Positions 9,597 to 18,545 of a stretch of 60,454 bases of DNA are shown in pieces (positions within the stretch are counted from its first letter, which is position 1; each line of letters starts with the position of its first letter). The notes beneath the pieces are model-generated. The model was not told the DNA's origin and searched no databases. It worked only from the letters and a program-made list of their open reading frames with translations. Position numbers and translations under genes: made by a program. The stretch is from NCBI RefSeq assembly GCF_000455365.1, contig NZ_HG315686.1:454229-514682 (forward strand), read 5' to 3'. This stretch comes from Halopiger djelfimassiliensis (GTDB lineage Archaea > Halobacteriota > Halobacteria > Halobacteriales > Natrialbaceae).

Positions 9597-10667
9597 ATGA
9601 CGCTGTACTCGCGGGTGCGCCCCCTCGCGTTCAAACTGCCGGCCGAGACGGCACACGATCTCGGCAAACGGACGCTCAGGGCGGCCCAATCGTCCTGGCC
9701 GACGCGAACGGCGCTGTCGTACGCCTACCGGTACGAACACCCGGCACTCGAGGTCGACCTGTTCGGGGAGACGTTTCCGAACCCCGTCGGCGTGGCCGCC
9801 GGGTTCGACAAGAACGCCGAAGTGACCCACGCGCTCGAGGCGCTTGGCTTTGGCTTCGTCGAGATCGGAACCGTCACGCCCTACCCGCAGTCGGGCAACG
9901 ACCGGCCCCGGCTCTTCCGGCTTCGGGAGGACGAGGGGATGGTCAACCGGATGGGCTTTAACGGTCAGGGGATGGAACGCGTGAAATCGCGGCTCGAGAC
10001 CGATGGGACACCTGAGTTCCCGCTGGGAGTCAACATCGGGAAGATGAACTCCTCGAGCGAGCGGGAAGCGATCGAGGACTACCGGCGCGTGTTCGACCGG
10101 CTCTCGCCGTTCGCGGACTACGTCGTCGTGAACGTCTCCTGTCCGAACACGCCGGACGAGTTCGACGAGGCCTCGCCGGAGCACCTGCGCTCGATCTTCG
10201 AGACGCTTGCGGCCGAGAACGACGCCGACGTCCCGATGCTCGTGAAGATCGGTCCCGACGAACCCGACGACGCCGTACTGGATCTCGTGGACATCGTTCG
10301 TGAGTTCGGCCTCGACGGTATCGTCGCCACGAACACCTCGACCAGCCGTGAGGGACTCGAGTCGCCAAACCGCAAGGAGTGGGGCGGGCTCAGCGGCAAA
10401 CCCATCGAACCCCGATCAACCGAAGTGATCCGAACGATCGCCGACTACACCGACGGCGAACTCCCGATCGTCGGCATCGGCGGCGTCGACTCGCCGGAAA
10501 GTGCCTACGAGAAGATCCGGGCCGGCGCGTCGCTCGTCCAGCTTTACACCGGGTTCGTCTACGAAGGGCCGTCGACGGCGAAACGGATCAACGAGGGGCT
10601 GGTCGAGTTGCTCGAGCGCGACGGCTTCGCGTCGGTCGAGAACGCGGTGGGTGCGGACCTCGAGTAA
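9597..10667 (+). CDS. pyrD: Dihydroorotate dehydrogenase, class 2 (quinone-linked)
   Basis: A 356-residue FMN enzyme that oxidises dihydroorotate to orotate in pyrimidine synthesis, probably passing electrons to membrane quinone. The N-terminal 45 residues form the extra helical region found in class 2 enzymes (YSRVRPLAFKLPAETAHDLGKR). Core motifs are NPVGVAAGFDKNAE, GFVEIGTVTPYPQ, RLFRL, NRMGFNGQG, VVNVSCPNTP, TNTS, and GIGGVDSPESAYEKIRAGASLVQLYTG for FMN phosphate binding. ATG 9597 is chosen because homology begins there; an upstream in-frame extension has no typical features. It faces the dihydroorotase gene, with which it shares a pathway. Confidence 0.92.
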   Translation: MTLYSRVRPLAFKLPAETAHDLGKRTLRAAQSSWPTRTALSYAYRYEHPALEVDLFGETFPNPVGVAAGFDKNAEVTHALEALGFGFVEIGTVTPYPQSGNDRPRLFRLREDEGMVNRMGFNGQGMERVKSRLETDGTPEFPLGVNIGKMNSSSEREAIEDYRRVFDRLSPFADYVVVNVSCPNTPDEFDEASPEHLRSIFETLAAENDADVPMLVKIGPDEPDDAVLDLVDIVREFGLDGIVATNTSTSREGLESPNRKEWGGLSGKPIEPRSTEVIRTIADYTDGELPIVGIGGVDSPESAYEKIRAGASLVQLYTGFVYEGPSTAKRINEGLVELLERDGFASVENAVGADLE

Positions 10668-10748
10668 GCGTGCCAAGGCTGGTCCCGGCCGCCGACTCAC
10701 TCGCCGCGGGCGTGACGGACCGCCGATCCGGTCCGCGCTGGGGGTTCG

Positions 10749-12113
10749 TTACTCGACGTCGACGCGTGACCCGTATCCGGATTCGCCGACGACCTCGCCG
10801 TCCTCGTAGACGATCTCTCCGCGCACGACCGTCGTGACCGCTTTCCCCCTGAACGACTCGCCCTCGAACGGCGTCACGCAGTTTTTCGAGTGGAGGTCGT
10901 CGGCGTCCAGCGTCCACTCGTGTTCGGGATCGACGATAGTAAAGTCGGCGTCGGTACCGACCTGCAGCGACCCTTTCTGTGGGTACATTCCCCAGACCTG
11001 CGCCGGACGTATCGAGTGGCGACGCACCCATTCTTCCATCGTGAGCCGTCCCCGGTCGACGAATGTAAGCATGACCGGAACCTCGGTCTCGAGACCGACG
11101 AATCCAGAGATGGCGTCCCACGTGTTGCCGAACGGATCGTCGACCTTCTTCTCCTCGGGGGTATGGGGCGCGTGGTCGGTCGCGATGCAGTCGATCGCGC
11201 CGTCGTCGATGCCGACGTCCCAGAGCGTCTCCTGCTCCTCGGCGTCCCGGATCGGCGGCTGGATGCGGGCGACGTTACCTTTCTCGTGCATCACGTCCTC
11301 GGTAAACCAGAGGTAGTGTGGCGTCGTCTCCGCGGTGACGTCGACGCCGCGTGCTTTCCCGCGGGCGACGGCTTCGGCGGCCGATCCCGAGGAGACGTGG
11401 AACATGTGGACCTTCGCCCCGGTCTCCTCGGCGAAGGTGATCATTCGTTCGACGGCCTCCTGCTCGGCGATTACGGGTCGCGAGTGGGAGTGATCGATTG
11501 GGTCGTTCCGACCGTCGGCCTTGAACTGCGCCGTGTAGTGGTCGATGATCTCGCCGTTCTCTTCGTGGAAGCCGAGCCGCTTGCCCGTCTCGCGGATCCG
11601 TTCCATCGCCTCGAGGATCTCGCCGTCGTTCGGCGGCGGGACGTCGCCGACCGTCGAGCCGAGAAAGACCTTGTACCCGAGCGCGCCGGCCTCGTCGATG
11701 TCGGGGATCAGATCGAGGTTCTCCGACGTGACGACCGCGTAACTCTGGAAGTCGACGTGGGCCGTGGCCTCGCCACGTTCGAACTTCAACTCGAGGTGTT
11801 CGGGCCGGTCGATCACCGGATCGGTGTTCGGCATCCCGACGACGGTCGTGACGCCGCCGGCCGCGGCCGCCCGCGTCGCGGACTCCCAGTCCTCCTTGTA
11901 CTCGAGGCCGGGTTCGCGGTTGTGGATGTGACAGTCGACGATCCCGGGAACCAGCACGTTCCCGTCCGCGTCGACGACCCGGTCGGCGTCGGGGAGGCGA
12001 TCGCTTCGGCCGACGGCGACGATGTCGCCGTCTTCGACGGCGACTCCCGCGTCGGGCGTCCGGCCTGCGGGCGTCACCACGGTACAGTTGCGTACGACGA
12101 GGTCGACAGCCAT
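10749..12113 (-). CDS. pyrC: Dihydroorotase (AllB/PyrC-type amidohydrolase)
   Basis: A 454-residue amidohydrolase that closes carbamoyl-aspartate to dihydroorotate. Metal ligands and substrate residues can be seen in order: DCHIHNREPG (HxH plus Arg), the carbamylated lysine in GYKVFLG, GFHEEN, the histidine in MFHVSSG, and the aspartate in ATDHAPH. The small N- and C-terminal beta parts typical of the family are present (VRNCTVVTPAG and FRGKAVTTVVRGEIVYEDG). It converges on pyrD with an 81-base gap, so two pyrimidine genes are neighbours but not one operon. The family also contains allantoinases and hydantoinases; proximity to pyrD favours dihydroorotase. Confidence 0.88.
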   Translation of the reverse strand: MAVDLVVRNCTVVTPAGRTPDAGVAVEDGDIVAVGRSDRLPDADRVVDADGNVLVPGIVDCHIHNREPGLEYKEDWESATRAAAAGGVTTVVGMPNTDPVIDRPEHLELKFERGEATAHVDFQSYAVVTSENLDLIPDIDEAGALGYKVFLGSTVGDVPPPNDGEILEAMERIRETGKRLGFHEENGEIIDHYTAQFKADGRNDPIDHSHSRPVIAEQEAVERMITFAEETGAKVHMFHVSSGSAAEAVARGKARGVDVTAETTPHYLWFTEDVMHEKGNVARIQPPIRDAEEQETLWDVGIDDGAIDCIATDHAPHTPEEKKVDDPFGNTWDAISGFVGLETEVPVMLTFVDRGRLTMEEWVRRHSIRPAQVWGMYPQKGSLQVGTDADFTIVDPEHEWTLDADDLHSKNCVTPFEGESFRGKAVTTVVRGEIVYEDGEVVGESGYGSRVDVE

Positions 12114-12279
12114 TGCCGGTGGCTTGCCGAGGCGCGTGCATATAGCTTCTGTTGCCCCCGTTCGAGTGCCAGCGAACGCACAGTATCGTCCTCATACCGT
12201 GCCGTTGGCCGGGCGTATGCCGAGGATACGGTGCGTACGGGAATCCATACTAAACCGCGTCGCGGGCGTCGACAGGACA

Positions 12280-13242
12280 ATGGATTCGCCAGCGATCCGC
12301 GACAGGACGGTGCTCGTGACTGGCGGCGCGGGCTTTATCGGCAGTCATCTCGTCGACGCCTTGACGCCGTACAACGACGTCCGCGTTCTCGACGACTTTT
12401 CGACGGGCGAGCGGGCACGGCTGCCCGAGGACGTAACGGTGATCGACGGGGACGTTCGCGATCCGATCGCACTCCAGCGAGCGGCCCGCGGCGTCGACGT
12501 GATCTTCCATCACGCTGCAATCGTCAGCGTGACCCAGAGCGTCGACCGGCCCCGACAAAGCAACGAAACGAACCTCGGCGCGGGATTGCTCGTGCTCGAA
12601 CAGGCCCGACAGGAGGACGCCAGGGTCGTCGTCGCCTCGAGCGCGGCGATCTACGGCCATCCGGATCAGTTGCCGGTATCGGAAACCGCATCGGCGAACC
12701 CGACCTCTCCGTACGGCGTCCAGAAACTCGCACTGGATCGGTACTCACAGCTTTACGCGGAGCTATACGATCTCCCGACCGTTTCGTTGCGGTACTTCAA
12801 CGTCTACGGACCGCGCCAGCGAGGCCCCTACAGCGGCGTCATCGCGACGTTTCTCGAGCAGGCGCGGGCTGGCGAGCCGATCACGATCGACGGCGACGGA
12901 ACCCAGACCCGGGATTTCGTCCACGTCAGCGATGTCGTTCGAGCGAACCTGCAGGCCGCCACGACCGACGCAGTCGGGCGCGCCTATAACATCGGAACCG
13001 GCACACGGACGTCGGTCGGGGACCTCGCCGACACGATCAGGGACGCCGTCGGGTCGTCCTCACGGATCGTCCACCGTGAATCCCGATCCGGTGATATCGA
13101 ACACAGCGTCGCGGACGTTTCCAGAGCCGAGCGTGAACTCGGGTTCGAGGCACGCGTGGACCTCGAGTCGGGGATTCACTCGCTCGCGACCGAGGACGAA
13201 ATCGCGACGGTACCAACCGAACCGGGGGCGTCCGACGATTGA
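12280..13242 (+). CDS. NAD-dependent sugar epimerase/dehydratase
   Basis: A 320-residue extended short-chain dehydrogenase. GGAGFIGSHL (near residue 15) is the NAD-binding turn, DDFSTG follows, IFHHAAIVSVTQSV and SSAAIYGHP carry the catalytic Ser/Thr, and YGVQK is the YxxxK pair. RYFNVYGPRQ and the region IDGDGTQTRDFVHVSDVV are typical of UDP-glucose 4-epimerase and GDP-mannose dehydratase relatives. ATG 12280 is used; an open frame runs upstream but is antisense to the dihydroorotase and lacks family features. It may supply sugar nucleotides to the glycan loci, although it sits among housekeeping genes. Confidence 0.85.
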   Translation: MDSPAIRDRTVLVTGGAGFIGSHLVDALTPYNDVRVLDDFSTGERARLPEDVTVIDGDVRDPIALQRAARGVDVIFHHAAIVSVTQSVDRPRQSNETNLGAGLLVLEQARQEDARVVVASSAAIYGHPDQLPVSETASANPTSPYGVQKLALDRYSQLYAELYDLPTVSLRYFNVYGPRQRGPYSGVIATFLEQARAGEPITIDGDGTQTRDFVHVSDVVRANLQAATTDAVGRAYNIGTGTRTSVGDLADTIRDAVGSSSRIVHRESRSGDIEHSVADVSRAERELGFEARVDLESGIHSLATEDEIATVPTEPGASDD

Positions 13243-13411
13243 GGGCCGCTACGGCGTCGAATGCCGTTTTCGTACGGGACCCCACGGCACGGAAGTACGA
13301 TCTTAGTTCGAGATAGAGTTGCCGTAACCGCCCCTAGACGATCGATCGTCGTCCGTGCAGGTTCGTGTATGTGAGAGATAACTATCGGTACGCGCGGTCA
13401 CAGTCGACGAT

Positions 13412-13765
13412 ATGATCGACAATCTCATCGTATTCGCCGCCAGCTTGCTGATCGGCGCACTCGGCATCTACGTCGGTGCGAGCGTGATCGTCGACGCGGA
13501 AGACTACACGTACGCGATCATCACGGCACTGATCGGAGCGATCGTCTGGGCAGTCGTCGGGTTCTTCTTCGGCTGGATTCCGCTGCTTGGCCCGCTGCTG
13601 GTCTTCGTCGCATATATCGCGGTTATCAACGCCCGGTATCCCGGCGGCTGGGTCGACGCCGCGGCGATTACGCTCGTGGCCTGGATCTCGGTGCTGGTCG
13701 TCCTCTACGTCCTCGCAGTCATCGGGGTGACCGGCTTCGAAGCCGTCGGTGTGCCCGGCGTCTAG
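13412..13765 (+). CDS. Small haloarchaeal membrane protein, function unknown
   Basis: A 117-residue hydrophobic protein with about four membrane segments: residues 4-24, 35-55, 56-75 and 85-108. The acidic loop DAEDYTY lies after the first segment. No catalytic motif is visible. I do not recognise a named family, although short membrane proteins like this are common in haloarchaea. It is followed by about 800 bases without a convincing gene. A GTG-initiated frame of 16 codons ends in TGA over its ATG, but because it starts with GTG I did not count it with the coupled upstream frames. Confidence 0.7.
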   Translation: MIDNLIVFAASLLIGALGIYVGASVIVDAEDYTYAIITALIGAIVWAVVGFFFGWIPLLGPLLVFVAYIAVINARYPGGWVDAAAITLVAWISVLVVLYVLAVIGVTGFEAVGVPGV

Positions 13766-14566
13766 GTCGTCGACTCGCGGCCGAGATGCTCTCGATCGAC
13801 CGCCGCCGGAGTCAAACGAAGCCGATGCGTTGCAGCTCCGAGACCACCGGGCGAAAGCCGTGGTTTTCCGACCGAAACGAAACGCCGGCGATTCCTGAAC
13901 CTCTCGAGCGCACGCGCTCGTAACGCAGTCCGGCCGAGCGATCGGTCGTCCAACCGATCGGAGAGACCGATCGTTCGGACTCGGCTCCGGGCCTGAGGCT
14001 CCGTCGAACGTCGCGGCAGATCCATCCGTTTCTCGTCCTCGCTGCCGAGACGAAACGCCCGGTGTGTCCGGGAGGCGAATATCGACCGATACCTGAGACT
14101 CATCGAAAGATGGGCTTACGTGGTAAATCCGGATCGAATTCGGACAAATCGTTGGAAACCTCCGGTCGAGTTTATTCGAGGCGTTAGCCAAGGGCGCTCC
14201 AAAGCTACATGAAACACAGCTATCACCGTTACGGTCGGATCGACGACTCTCGCAGTCGGACGTAGCGGTCCGGTCGAGGCCGGAGGTGGTTACCGACACG
14301 CACGTCGAGACGCGGCCGGTATGATCGATGCGAATCGGCCCCTCATCGAGGCCGAGCCCGTCGCGAATCACGGATCGAACACGGGAGCGATCGGAACGAG
14401 TGACCCGCGGTAGCACCCGTCTCTCGTTCCGTCGGCACGCGAACGTGCCAGTTGCCGTGAAACAACCCGAACCCGATAACAGTACATGAGCCATAAAAAG
14501 TACTTTGTAGACCCGTCACGACGGTACAGAGACGAGTGAGCACGCCTCTCCCCCTGCATCAACGCC
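13766..14566. other. Non-coding region without a supported gene
   Basis: About 800 bases. Long open frames on the minus strand cross it, but they are Arg/Ser-rich products of GC-rich DNA and one runs antisense through the whole preceding membrane gene. No RNA gene, repeat or motif is evident. Near the right end, CCATAAAAAGTA (about 14491-14502) could be part of a promoter for the next gene, although it lies about 70 bases from its start. Confidence 0.5.
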
Positions 14567-15073
14567 ATGAGCATCCACTTCCGAGATCCGATTCACGCCG
14601 TCACGCTCACTCTCTCGACCAGCGGCTCCCTCGTCCTCGCGTTCGAAGGGAGGAGAACCGTCTCGACGCTTGCAGCCGTTCCCGAAGCGGTCGTTCCAGC
14701 GCAGATCGGTGGCCCCCATCTCGCAGCCCTGATCGGGATGATCGCGCTCGCGCTCTTGGGTAGTGCCCTTGCCGTTCGCAACCGGCTCAAGGAAACCGAC
14801 TCGCTCGCGACGAACCGGGAACCGCGTCGCGAAGAGTTCATGACCGATCAACAGAAAGTCCGGCAACTGATCAGCGAGAACGGGGGCCGGATGAAACAGT
14901 CGCGGATCGTCGAGTCGGTCGACTGGTCGAAAGCGAAGGTGAGTCGACTGCTGGCCGAACTCGAGGAGGACGGACAGATCACGAAGCTTCGACTCGGCCG
15001 GGAGAACCTGGTCTGTTTGCCGGGTCACGAGCCGACGGCGTCCAAATCACCGGAACAGCCGAAAAACGAGTAG
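14567..15073 (+). CDS. Membrane-anchored winged-helix (MarR/DUF7343-like) regulator
   Basis: A 168-residue protein with a hydrophobic segment at about residues 45-67 (GGPHLAALIGMIALALLGSALAV) followed by a linker and a C-terminal winged-helix domain at residues 88-150 (QKVRQLISENGGRMKQSRIVESVDWSKAKVSRLLAELEED is the helix-turn-helix, given here by its ends QKVRQLI and AELEED). The pattern is common among haloarchaeal membrane-tethered regulators. It lies just upstream of a large secreted repeat protein and could regulate it, which is inference from position. A T-rich stretch follows its stop. No ligand domain is recognisable in the extracellular N-terminus. Confidence 0.8.
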   Translation: MSIHFRDPIHAVTLTLSTSGSLVLAFEGRRTVSTLAAVPEAVVPAQIGGPHLAALIGMIALALLGSALAVRNRLKETDSLATNREPRREEFMTDQQKVRQLISENGGRMKQSRIVESVDWSKAKVSRLLAELEEDGQITKLRLGRENLVCLPGHEPTASKSPEQPKNE

Positions 15074-15088
15074 CACGCCCCGTCATAA

Positions 15089-15099
15089 TTTTGTTTTTC
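15089..15099 (+). terminator. T-rich terminator after the winged-helix gene
   Basis: TTTTGTTTTTC follows the stop codon by about 15 bases, typical of T-run terminators in archaea. No strong hairpin is needed or obvious. Confidence 0.45.
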
Positions 15100-15217
15100 T
15101 CTCGAGGAACAACGCAGCCAAGCGGCTGCGCTGCCCGAATTGTCGGGTTACCCCCCGTAATGGTTGTATCGGTTTATTCGCCGGAGCATCGATGAGCCGC
15201 TGCCGTCGTGGCACAAC

Positions 15218-17503
15218 ATGAACGTACGCAATCAACTACTCGTACTCCTCACTGCGCTGATGCTGGTGTGCTCGAGCGGGGCGATGGTTGCAGGGGCAAC
15301 GCCTGCAGCCGTCGACGAGCACGACACCGGCGTCAGTGAGAACGGAGTCGACGCAAGCGAGACGGACGCACCGGATCCGAACGAGACGACCGCCGATGAG
15401 ACCGACGACGCTGTGGCCCAGCCGACACCCGACGACGATTCGCAGGCGGCGTACGTCACGTTCGAGGACCAATCCACAGCCGGCGAGACAGTCGTCGTCG
15501 ACGAGGTGACGATGGCAAGCGGTGGCTTCGTCGCCATCCACGACAGCAGTTTGCTCGTCGGAAACGCCGTCGAGAGCGTCATCGGGGTCTCCGAGTATCT
15601 CGAAAAAGGGACCCACGAGGACGTCACGGTGACTCTCGACGAACCGCTCGAGCAGGACGAAACGCTGATCGCGATGCCACATCGCGACACGAACGACAAT
15701 CAGGTGTACGATTTCGTCGAGACCGAGGGCCAGGCGGACGGTCCGTACCTCACTCCGGACGGTGAACCGGTGACCGACGACGCCGTCGTCACGCTCGATG
15801 GGGAGGAGGTGCCCGCGAGGGAAGAACCAGTTGACGAGGAACCGGCTGAAGAGGAGCCGGTCGAAGAGCCGGTTGAAGAGGAGCCGGTCGAAGAAGAGCC
15901 GGTCGAAGAAGAGCCGGTTGAGGAAGAACCAGTAGAGGAGCCGGTTGAGGAAGAACCAGTAGAGGAGCCGGTTGAGGAAGAACCAGTAGAGGAGCCGGTT
16001 GAGGAAGAACCAGTAGAGGAGCCGGTTGAGGAAGAACCAGTAGAGGAGCCGGTTGAGGAAGAACCAGTAGAGGAGCCGGTTGAGGAAGCGCCCGAAGCAG
16101 TAGCGATCGACGTCGTCATCGAGCGGGCAAACGTCATCGTCGTCGAGGACTCGGCACAGCTGCCGGACGACGTACCGATGGACGACGGTGTACTCGAGGA
16201 GGACGGCAGTGACGATGCACTTGAGGAGGACGATGCCGTCGATGAATCGAACGCGATTGCCGATGCCGACGACACCGAACTGAACGCCGGCCTCGATGGA
16301 CTCGTCCACGAGGCAAGCGGCGAGCAGGTCGACGTCTCGATCGAAGAAGCTTCAGTGACGTCGGTCGGCGAGACCGGTCAGTTCGGCGAGGCCGAGCAGG
16401 CCGCTATCGGATCGGCGACCGTGTTCGTCGACGTCGCCGATCTCGACGTTTCGGGACCTGCTGCCCACGACGCCACGACTTCCGAGACCGACGTTGACGA
16501 AACCAACGAGTCCGCGTCGGCCGACGAGCGGGTAGCGGTCACTGCCGGTCAAGCGACGATCTTCGTCGTGGTCGAATCGGACGACGGGGAGACGGTGACG
16601 GAGGAGTCTGACGAGACCGACGACTCGCGAACGGTCTCGATCGACCGGGCGACGATCGTCGTCGTCGCGGACGCACCGACTCACTCGGCCGACGACGTTT
16701 CGGCCGACGATGTCTCGGCCACCGGTGACGAACTGACCGAAGACGAGCTCGACGAGGATACCGACCTCGAGTCCGAAGACGAACTCGACGACAACGGCGA
16801 TCTCGACGACGAGACGGAAACAGAAGCCGAAGGCCAGATCGATGTCGTCATCGAACGAGCGACGGCTTTCGTCATACTCGACGGTGTCGACGAAGTACCA
16901 GCGGAAGAGCCGGTCGAGGAGCCAGTTGAGGAAGAACCGGTCGAGGAGCCGGTTGATGAGGAGCCGGTCGAGGAGCCAGTTGATGAGGAGCCAGTTGATG
17001 AGGAGCCAGTTGAGGAAGAACCGGTCGAGGAGCCAGTTGAGGAAGAACCGGTCGAGGAGCCAGTTGATGAGGAGCCAGTTGAGGAAGAACCGGTCGAAGA
17101 GGAACCGGTCGAGTCGTTTACCGTCGATGATCTCGAGGCTCCCGAAACGGCGGCTGTCGGCGACACGGTAACCGTCAGTGCGACCGTCACGAACCCGGCA
17201 GAGACGGAGTCGACCCAGCCCGTCCAGTTCCGTCTCGACGGAACGCTGGTCGAGTCACAGGACGTGACACTCGAGGGCGGGGAAAGCGCTCAGGTGGAGT
17301 TCGAGTTCGATACGTCGACCCTGGACGCTGACCAGTACGTCGCGATGGTTCTGACGACTGAATCCGGCGAGATCGCGATCCTCGACCTCACCGACGCGGA
17401 AACGGACGACGAGTTCGACGACACAACCGACAGTGACGATCTCGAGGAGACCGACGAGCCGGCAGAAACCGAGCCCGCGATCGGCGTCGCTGGAGCAGCC
17501 TGA
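15218..17503 (+). CDS. Large secreted acidic protein with DUF7282-like domain and Glu-Pro-Val repeats
   Basis: A 761-residue protein. Residues 1-30 form a Sec-type signal peptide (MNVRNQLLVLLTALMLV then AGATPAA). A DUF7282-like domain follows at about residues 75-195 (AAYVTFEDQSTAGETVVVDEV through PHRDTNDNQVYDF). Then comes a first array of EEPVEEEPV units, several short beta-like segments with the pattern V-I-E-R-A-x-V-x-V-V, a second EPVEEPVDE array, and a C-terminal CARDB/COG1361-like domain from about residue 630 (FTVDDLEAPETAAVGDTVTVS). The charged arrays probably act as extended spacers at the cell surface. ATG 15218 is chosen because it starts the signal peptide. Function is unknown; surface location is inferred. 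Confidence 0.8.
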   Translation: MNVRNQLLVLLTALMLVCSSGAMVAGATPAAVDEHDTGVSENGVDASETDAPDPNETTADETDDAVAQPTPDDDSQAAYVTFEDQSTAGETVVVDEVTMASGGFVAIHDSSLLVGNAVESVIGVSEYLEKGTHEDVTVTLDEPLEQDETLIAMPHRDTNDNQVYDFVETEGQADGPYLTPDGEPVTDDAVVTLDGEEVPAREEPVDEEPAEEEPVEEPVEEEPVEEEPVEEEPVEEEPVEEPVEEEPVEEPVEEEPVEEPVEEEPVEEPVEEEPVEEPVEEEPVEEPVEEAPEAVAIDVVIERANVIVVEDSAQLPDDVPMDDGVLEEDGSDDALEEDDAVDESNAIADADDTELNAGLDGLVHEASGEQVDVSIEEASVTSVGETGQFGEAEQAAIGSATVFVDVADLDVSGPAAHDATTSETDVDETNESASADERVAVTAGQATIFVVVESDDGETVTEESDETDDSRTVSIDRATIVVVADAPTHSADDVSADDVSATGDELTEDELDEDTDLESEDELDDNGDLDDETETEAEGQIDVVIERATAFVILDGVDEVPAEEPVEEPVEEEPVEEPVDEEPVEEPVDEEPVDEEPVEEEPVEEPVEEEPVEEPVDEEPVEEEPVEEEPVESFTVDDLEAPETAAVGDTVTVSATVTNPAETESTQPVQFRLDGTLVESQDVTLEGGESAQVEFEFDTSTLDADQYVAMVLTTESGEIAILDLTDAETDDEFDDTTDSDDLEETDEPAETEPAIGVAGAA
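15920..16081 (+). repeat. Six perfect 27-base tandem repeats coding EEEPVEEPV
   Basis: Six consecutive copies of one 27-base unit (nine codons) begin at 15920, 15947, 15974, 16001, 16028 and 16055 with no base differences that I can see, inside the first acidic array of the secreted protein. Imperfect units continue on the left to about 15830. Perfect identity at third positions means recent duplication, slippage or conversion. Confidence 0.9.
16904..17112 (+). repeat. Second, diverged Glu-Pro-Val/Asp repeat array
   Basis: A second low-complexity array in the same gene, built from codons for EPVEE and EPVDE in units of 12, 15 and 27 bases. Unlike the first array the units are not identical, so it has a different recent history. 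Confidence 0.8.
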
Positions 17504-17527
17504 GAACCCGTCGCCGGACGGAAAAGC

Positions 17528-17540
17528 GGTTTTTTCTTTG
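17528..17540 (+). terminator. T-run terminator between convergent genes
   Basis: GGTTTTTTCTTTG lies 25-37 bases after the stop of the secreted repeat protein and just before the end of the convergent DUF7344-like gene. Confidence 0.5.
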
Positions 17541-17542
17541 GA

Positions 17543-18046
17543 TCAGGCGAACAGCCGATAGAGGCTACTGGCTGCGACGACGAGTAACACGAGCACGCTC
17601 CACAGAACCGGGTCGATACTCGAGAGTATCGGAAGGTGCAGCCCCGAGAGGGCGATGACGGCGAGGCCGAGAAAACACGCGGCGAGGTGAAACCGGAGCA
17701 CGGTCGACTGGTTGCCGCCGTGGCTGTCGACGTACGTGAGAACGTCGTCGAAGTTGGGACCCGGCTGGATCGTCTTCGCGTCGGTATCGTACTCGATCAC
17801 GGCGTCTTCCTCGAGTTGCGGGAGATGCGTCTGCTGGAGGGAGACGTAGACGCTCTTGTAGAGGTTGTTTGGGACGGGAGTGGTATCCGATTCGGTCGCC
17901 GCGATTTCGGTTGCGACGTCGGAGACATCTACCTGCCCGGATTCGTTTGCGAGCAACTGCACGATCGCCCGTCGCCGGTCGTTGCCGAGGATGTGAAATA
18001 CCTCGCTTTCCGCGAGCGAATCGGAACGGCTCGTCTGGACAGACAT
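17543..18046 (-). CDS. DUF7344-like winged-helix membrane protein
   Basis: A 167-residue protein with an N-terminal winged-helix region at about residues 12-95 (EVFHILGNDRRRAIVQLL, then YKSVYVSLQQTHLPQLEEDAVIEYD, the typical haloarchaeal pattern) and two hydrophobic segments near residues 118-138 and 145-164. It has two paralogues in this window (21619 and 44821). These proteins are thought to be regulators, but DNA targets are unknown. It converges on the secreted repeat protein. The family label is from the characteristic QTHLPxLE motif. Confidence 0.8.
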   Translation of the reverse strand: MSVQTSRSDSLAESEVFHILGNDRRRAIVQLLANESGQVDVSDVATEIAATESDTTPVPNNLYKSVYVSLQQTHLPQLEEDAVIEYDTDAKTIQPGPNFDDVLTYVDSHGGNQSTVLRFHLAACFLGLAVIALSGLHLPILSSIDPVLWSVLVLLVVAASSLYRLFA

Positions 18047-18347
18047 TGGTCAGCAGGAGATCACGGAGTCGTTATCGACGGGCAGTCCATCATCGACCAT
18101 CATACACGTCATCCGTTTTGCTAACCACCGACTTTAACTTGCGGTATTTTTTACAAATCAGTGTATGGGAAACGATTACTCTCTCGTGAGAAGGGCCGAC
18201 CTTCCCGGCGGACGGGGTCCGGGTCGTGGTTCTAGCGGTGCCGACCGCTCATGGTCGTGAACAGGCCGGGATCGACGGCGGAGAGACGCGTCTCGAGACG
18301 AGCGGACGGTCGGCCGGTCAGTCCGGTGCCCGGACCGATGGGGCCGG

Positions 18348-18545
18348 TTACCGTCGTTCGTTTCCGGGAAGGTGACCTCCCGATTGCATCTCTCGATATG
18401 TCGTACACGCCGGACAGCCGTGTACCACGTCGCCGTTGTCGCCGAAGACACGGGCGAACTGCTGTGTAACGTGGGTGCCACAGTTTCGACAGCGTGCGCC
18501 TGCCGTCGACGATTCCATCGGTCGCCAGTTTTCTTGGGAGTTCAT
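18348..18545 (-). CDS. DUF7563-like small zinc-ribbon protein
   Basis: A 65-residue protein with two CxxC pairs: CRNCGTHV and CPACTTY, separated by QQFARVFGDNGDVVHG. This matches the tiny haloarchaeal zinc-binding family that includes the paralogue at 59902-60111 in this window, which has CVNCGNQV and CPECATY with the same spacer. The start at 18545 is chosen because the paralogue also has a short N-terminus containing W-x-P-M; a longer frame upstream shows no similarity. Role unknown; a zinc ribbon of this type may bind protein or nucleic acid. Confidence 0.75.
   Translation of the reverse strand: MNSQENWRPMESSTAGARCRNCGTHVTQQFARVFGDNGDVVHGCPACTTYREMQSGGHLPGNERR

Noticed and set aside
10890-12989. 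A 699-codon open frame on the plus strand
   Set aside because: It is antisense to the dihydroorotase and then out of frame with the epimerase at 12280, both of which have clear family motifs.
13365-13415. A GTG-initiated upstream frame overlapping the start of the 117-residue membrane protein
   Set aside because: It has the ATGA junction, but a GTG start and no motif make chance too likely; not counted with the other coupled frames.
13382-14494. A 370-codon open frame on the minus strand
   Set aside because: It runs antisense through the whole 117-residue membrane protein gene, its product is Arg/Ser/Asp-rich with no domain, and long spurious frames are expected in GC-rich haloarchaeal DNA.
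15920-16081. A CRISPR-like repeat
   Set aside because: The 27-base units are in frame, code for EEEPVEEPV and lie inside an intact reading frame.
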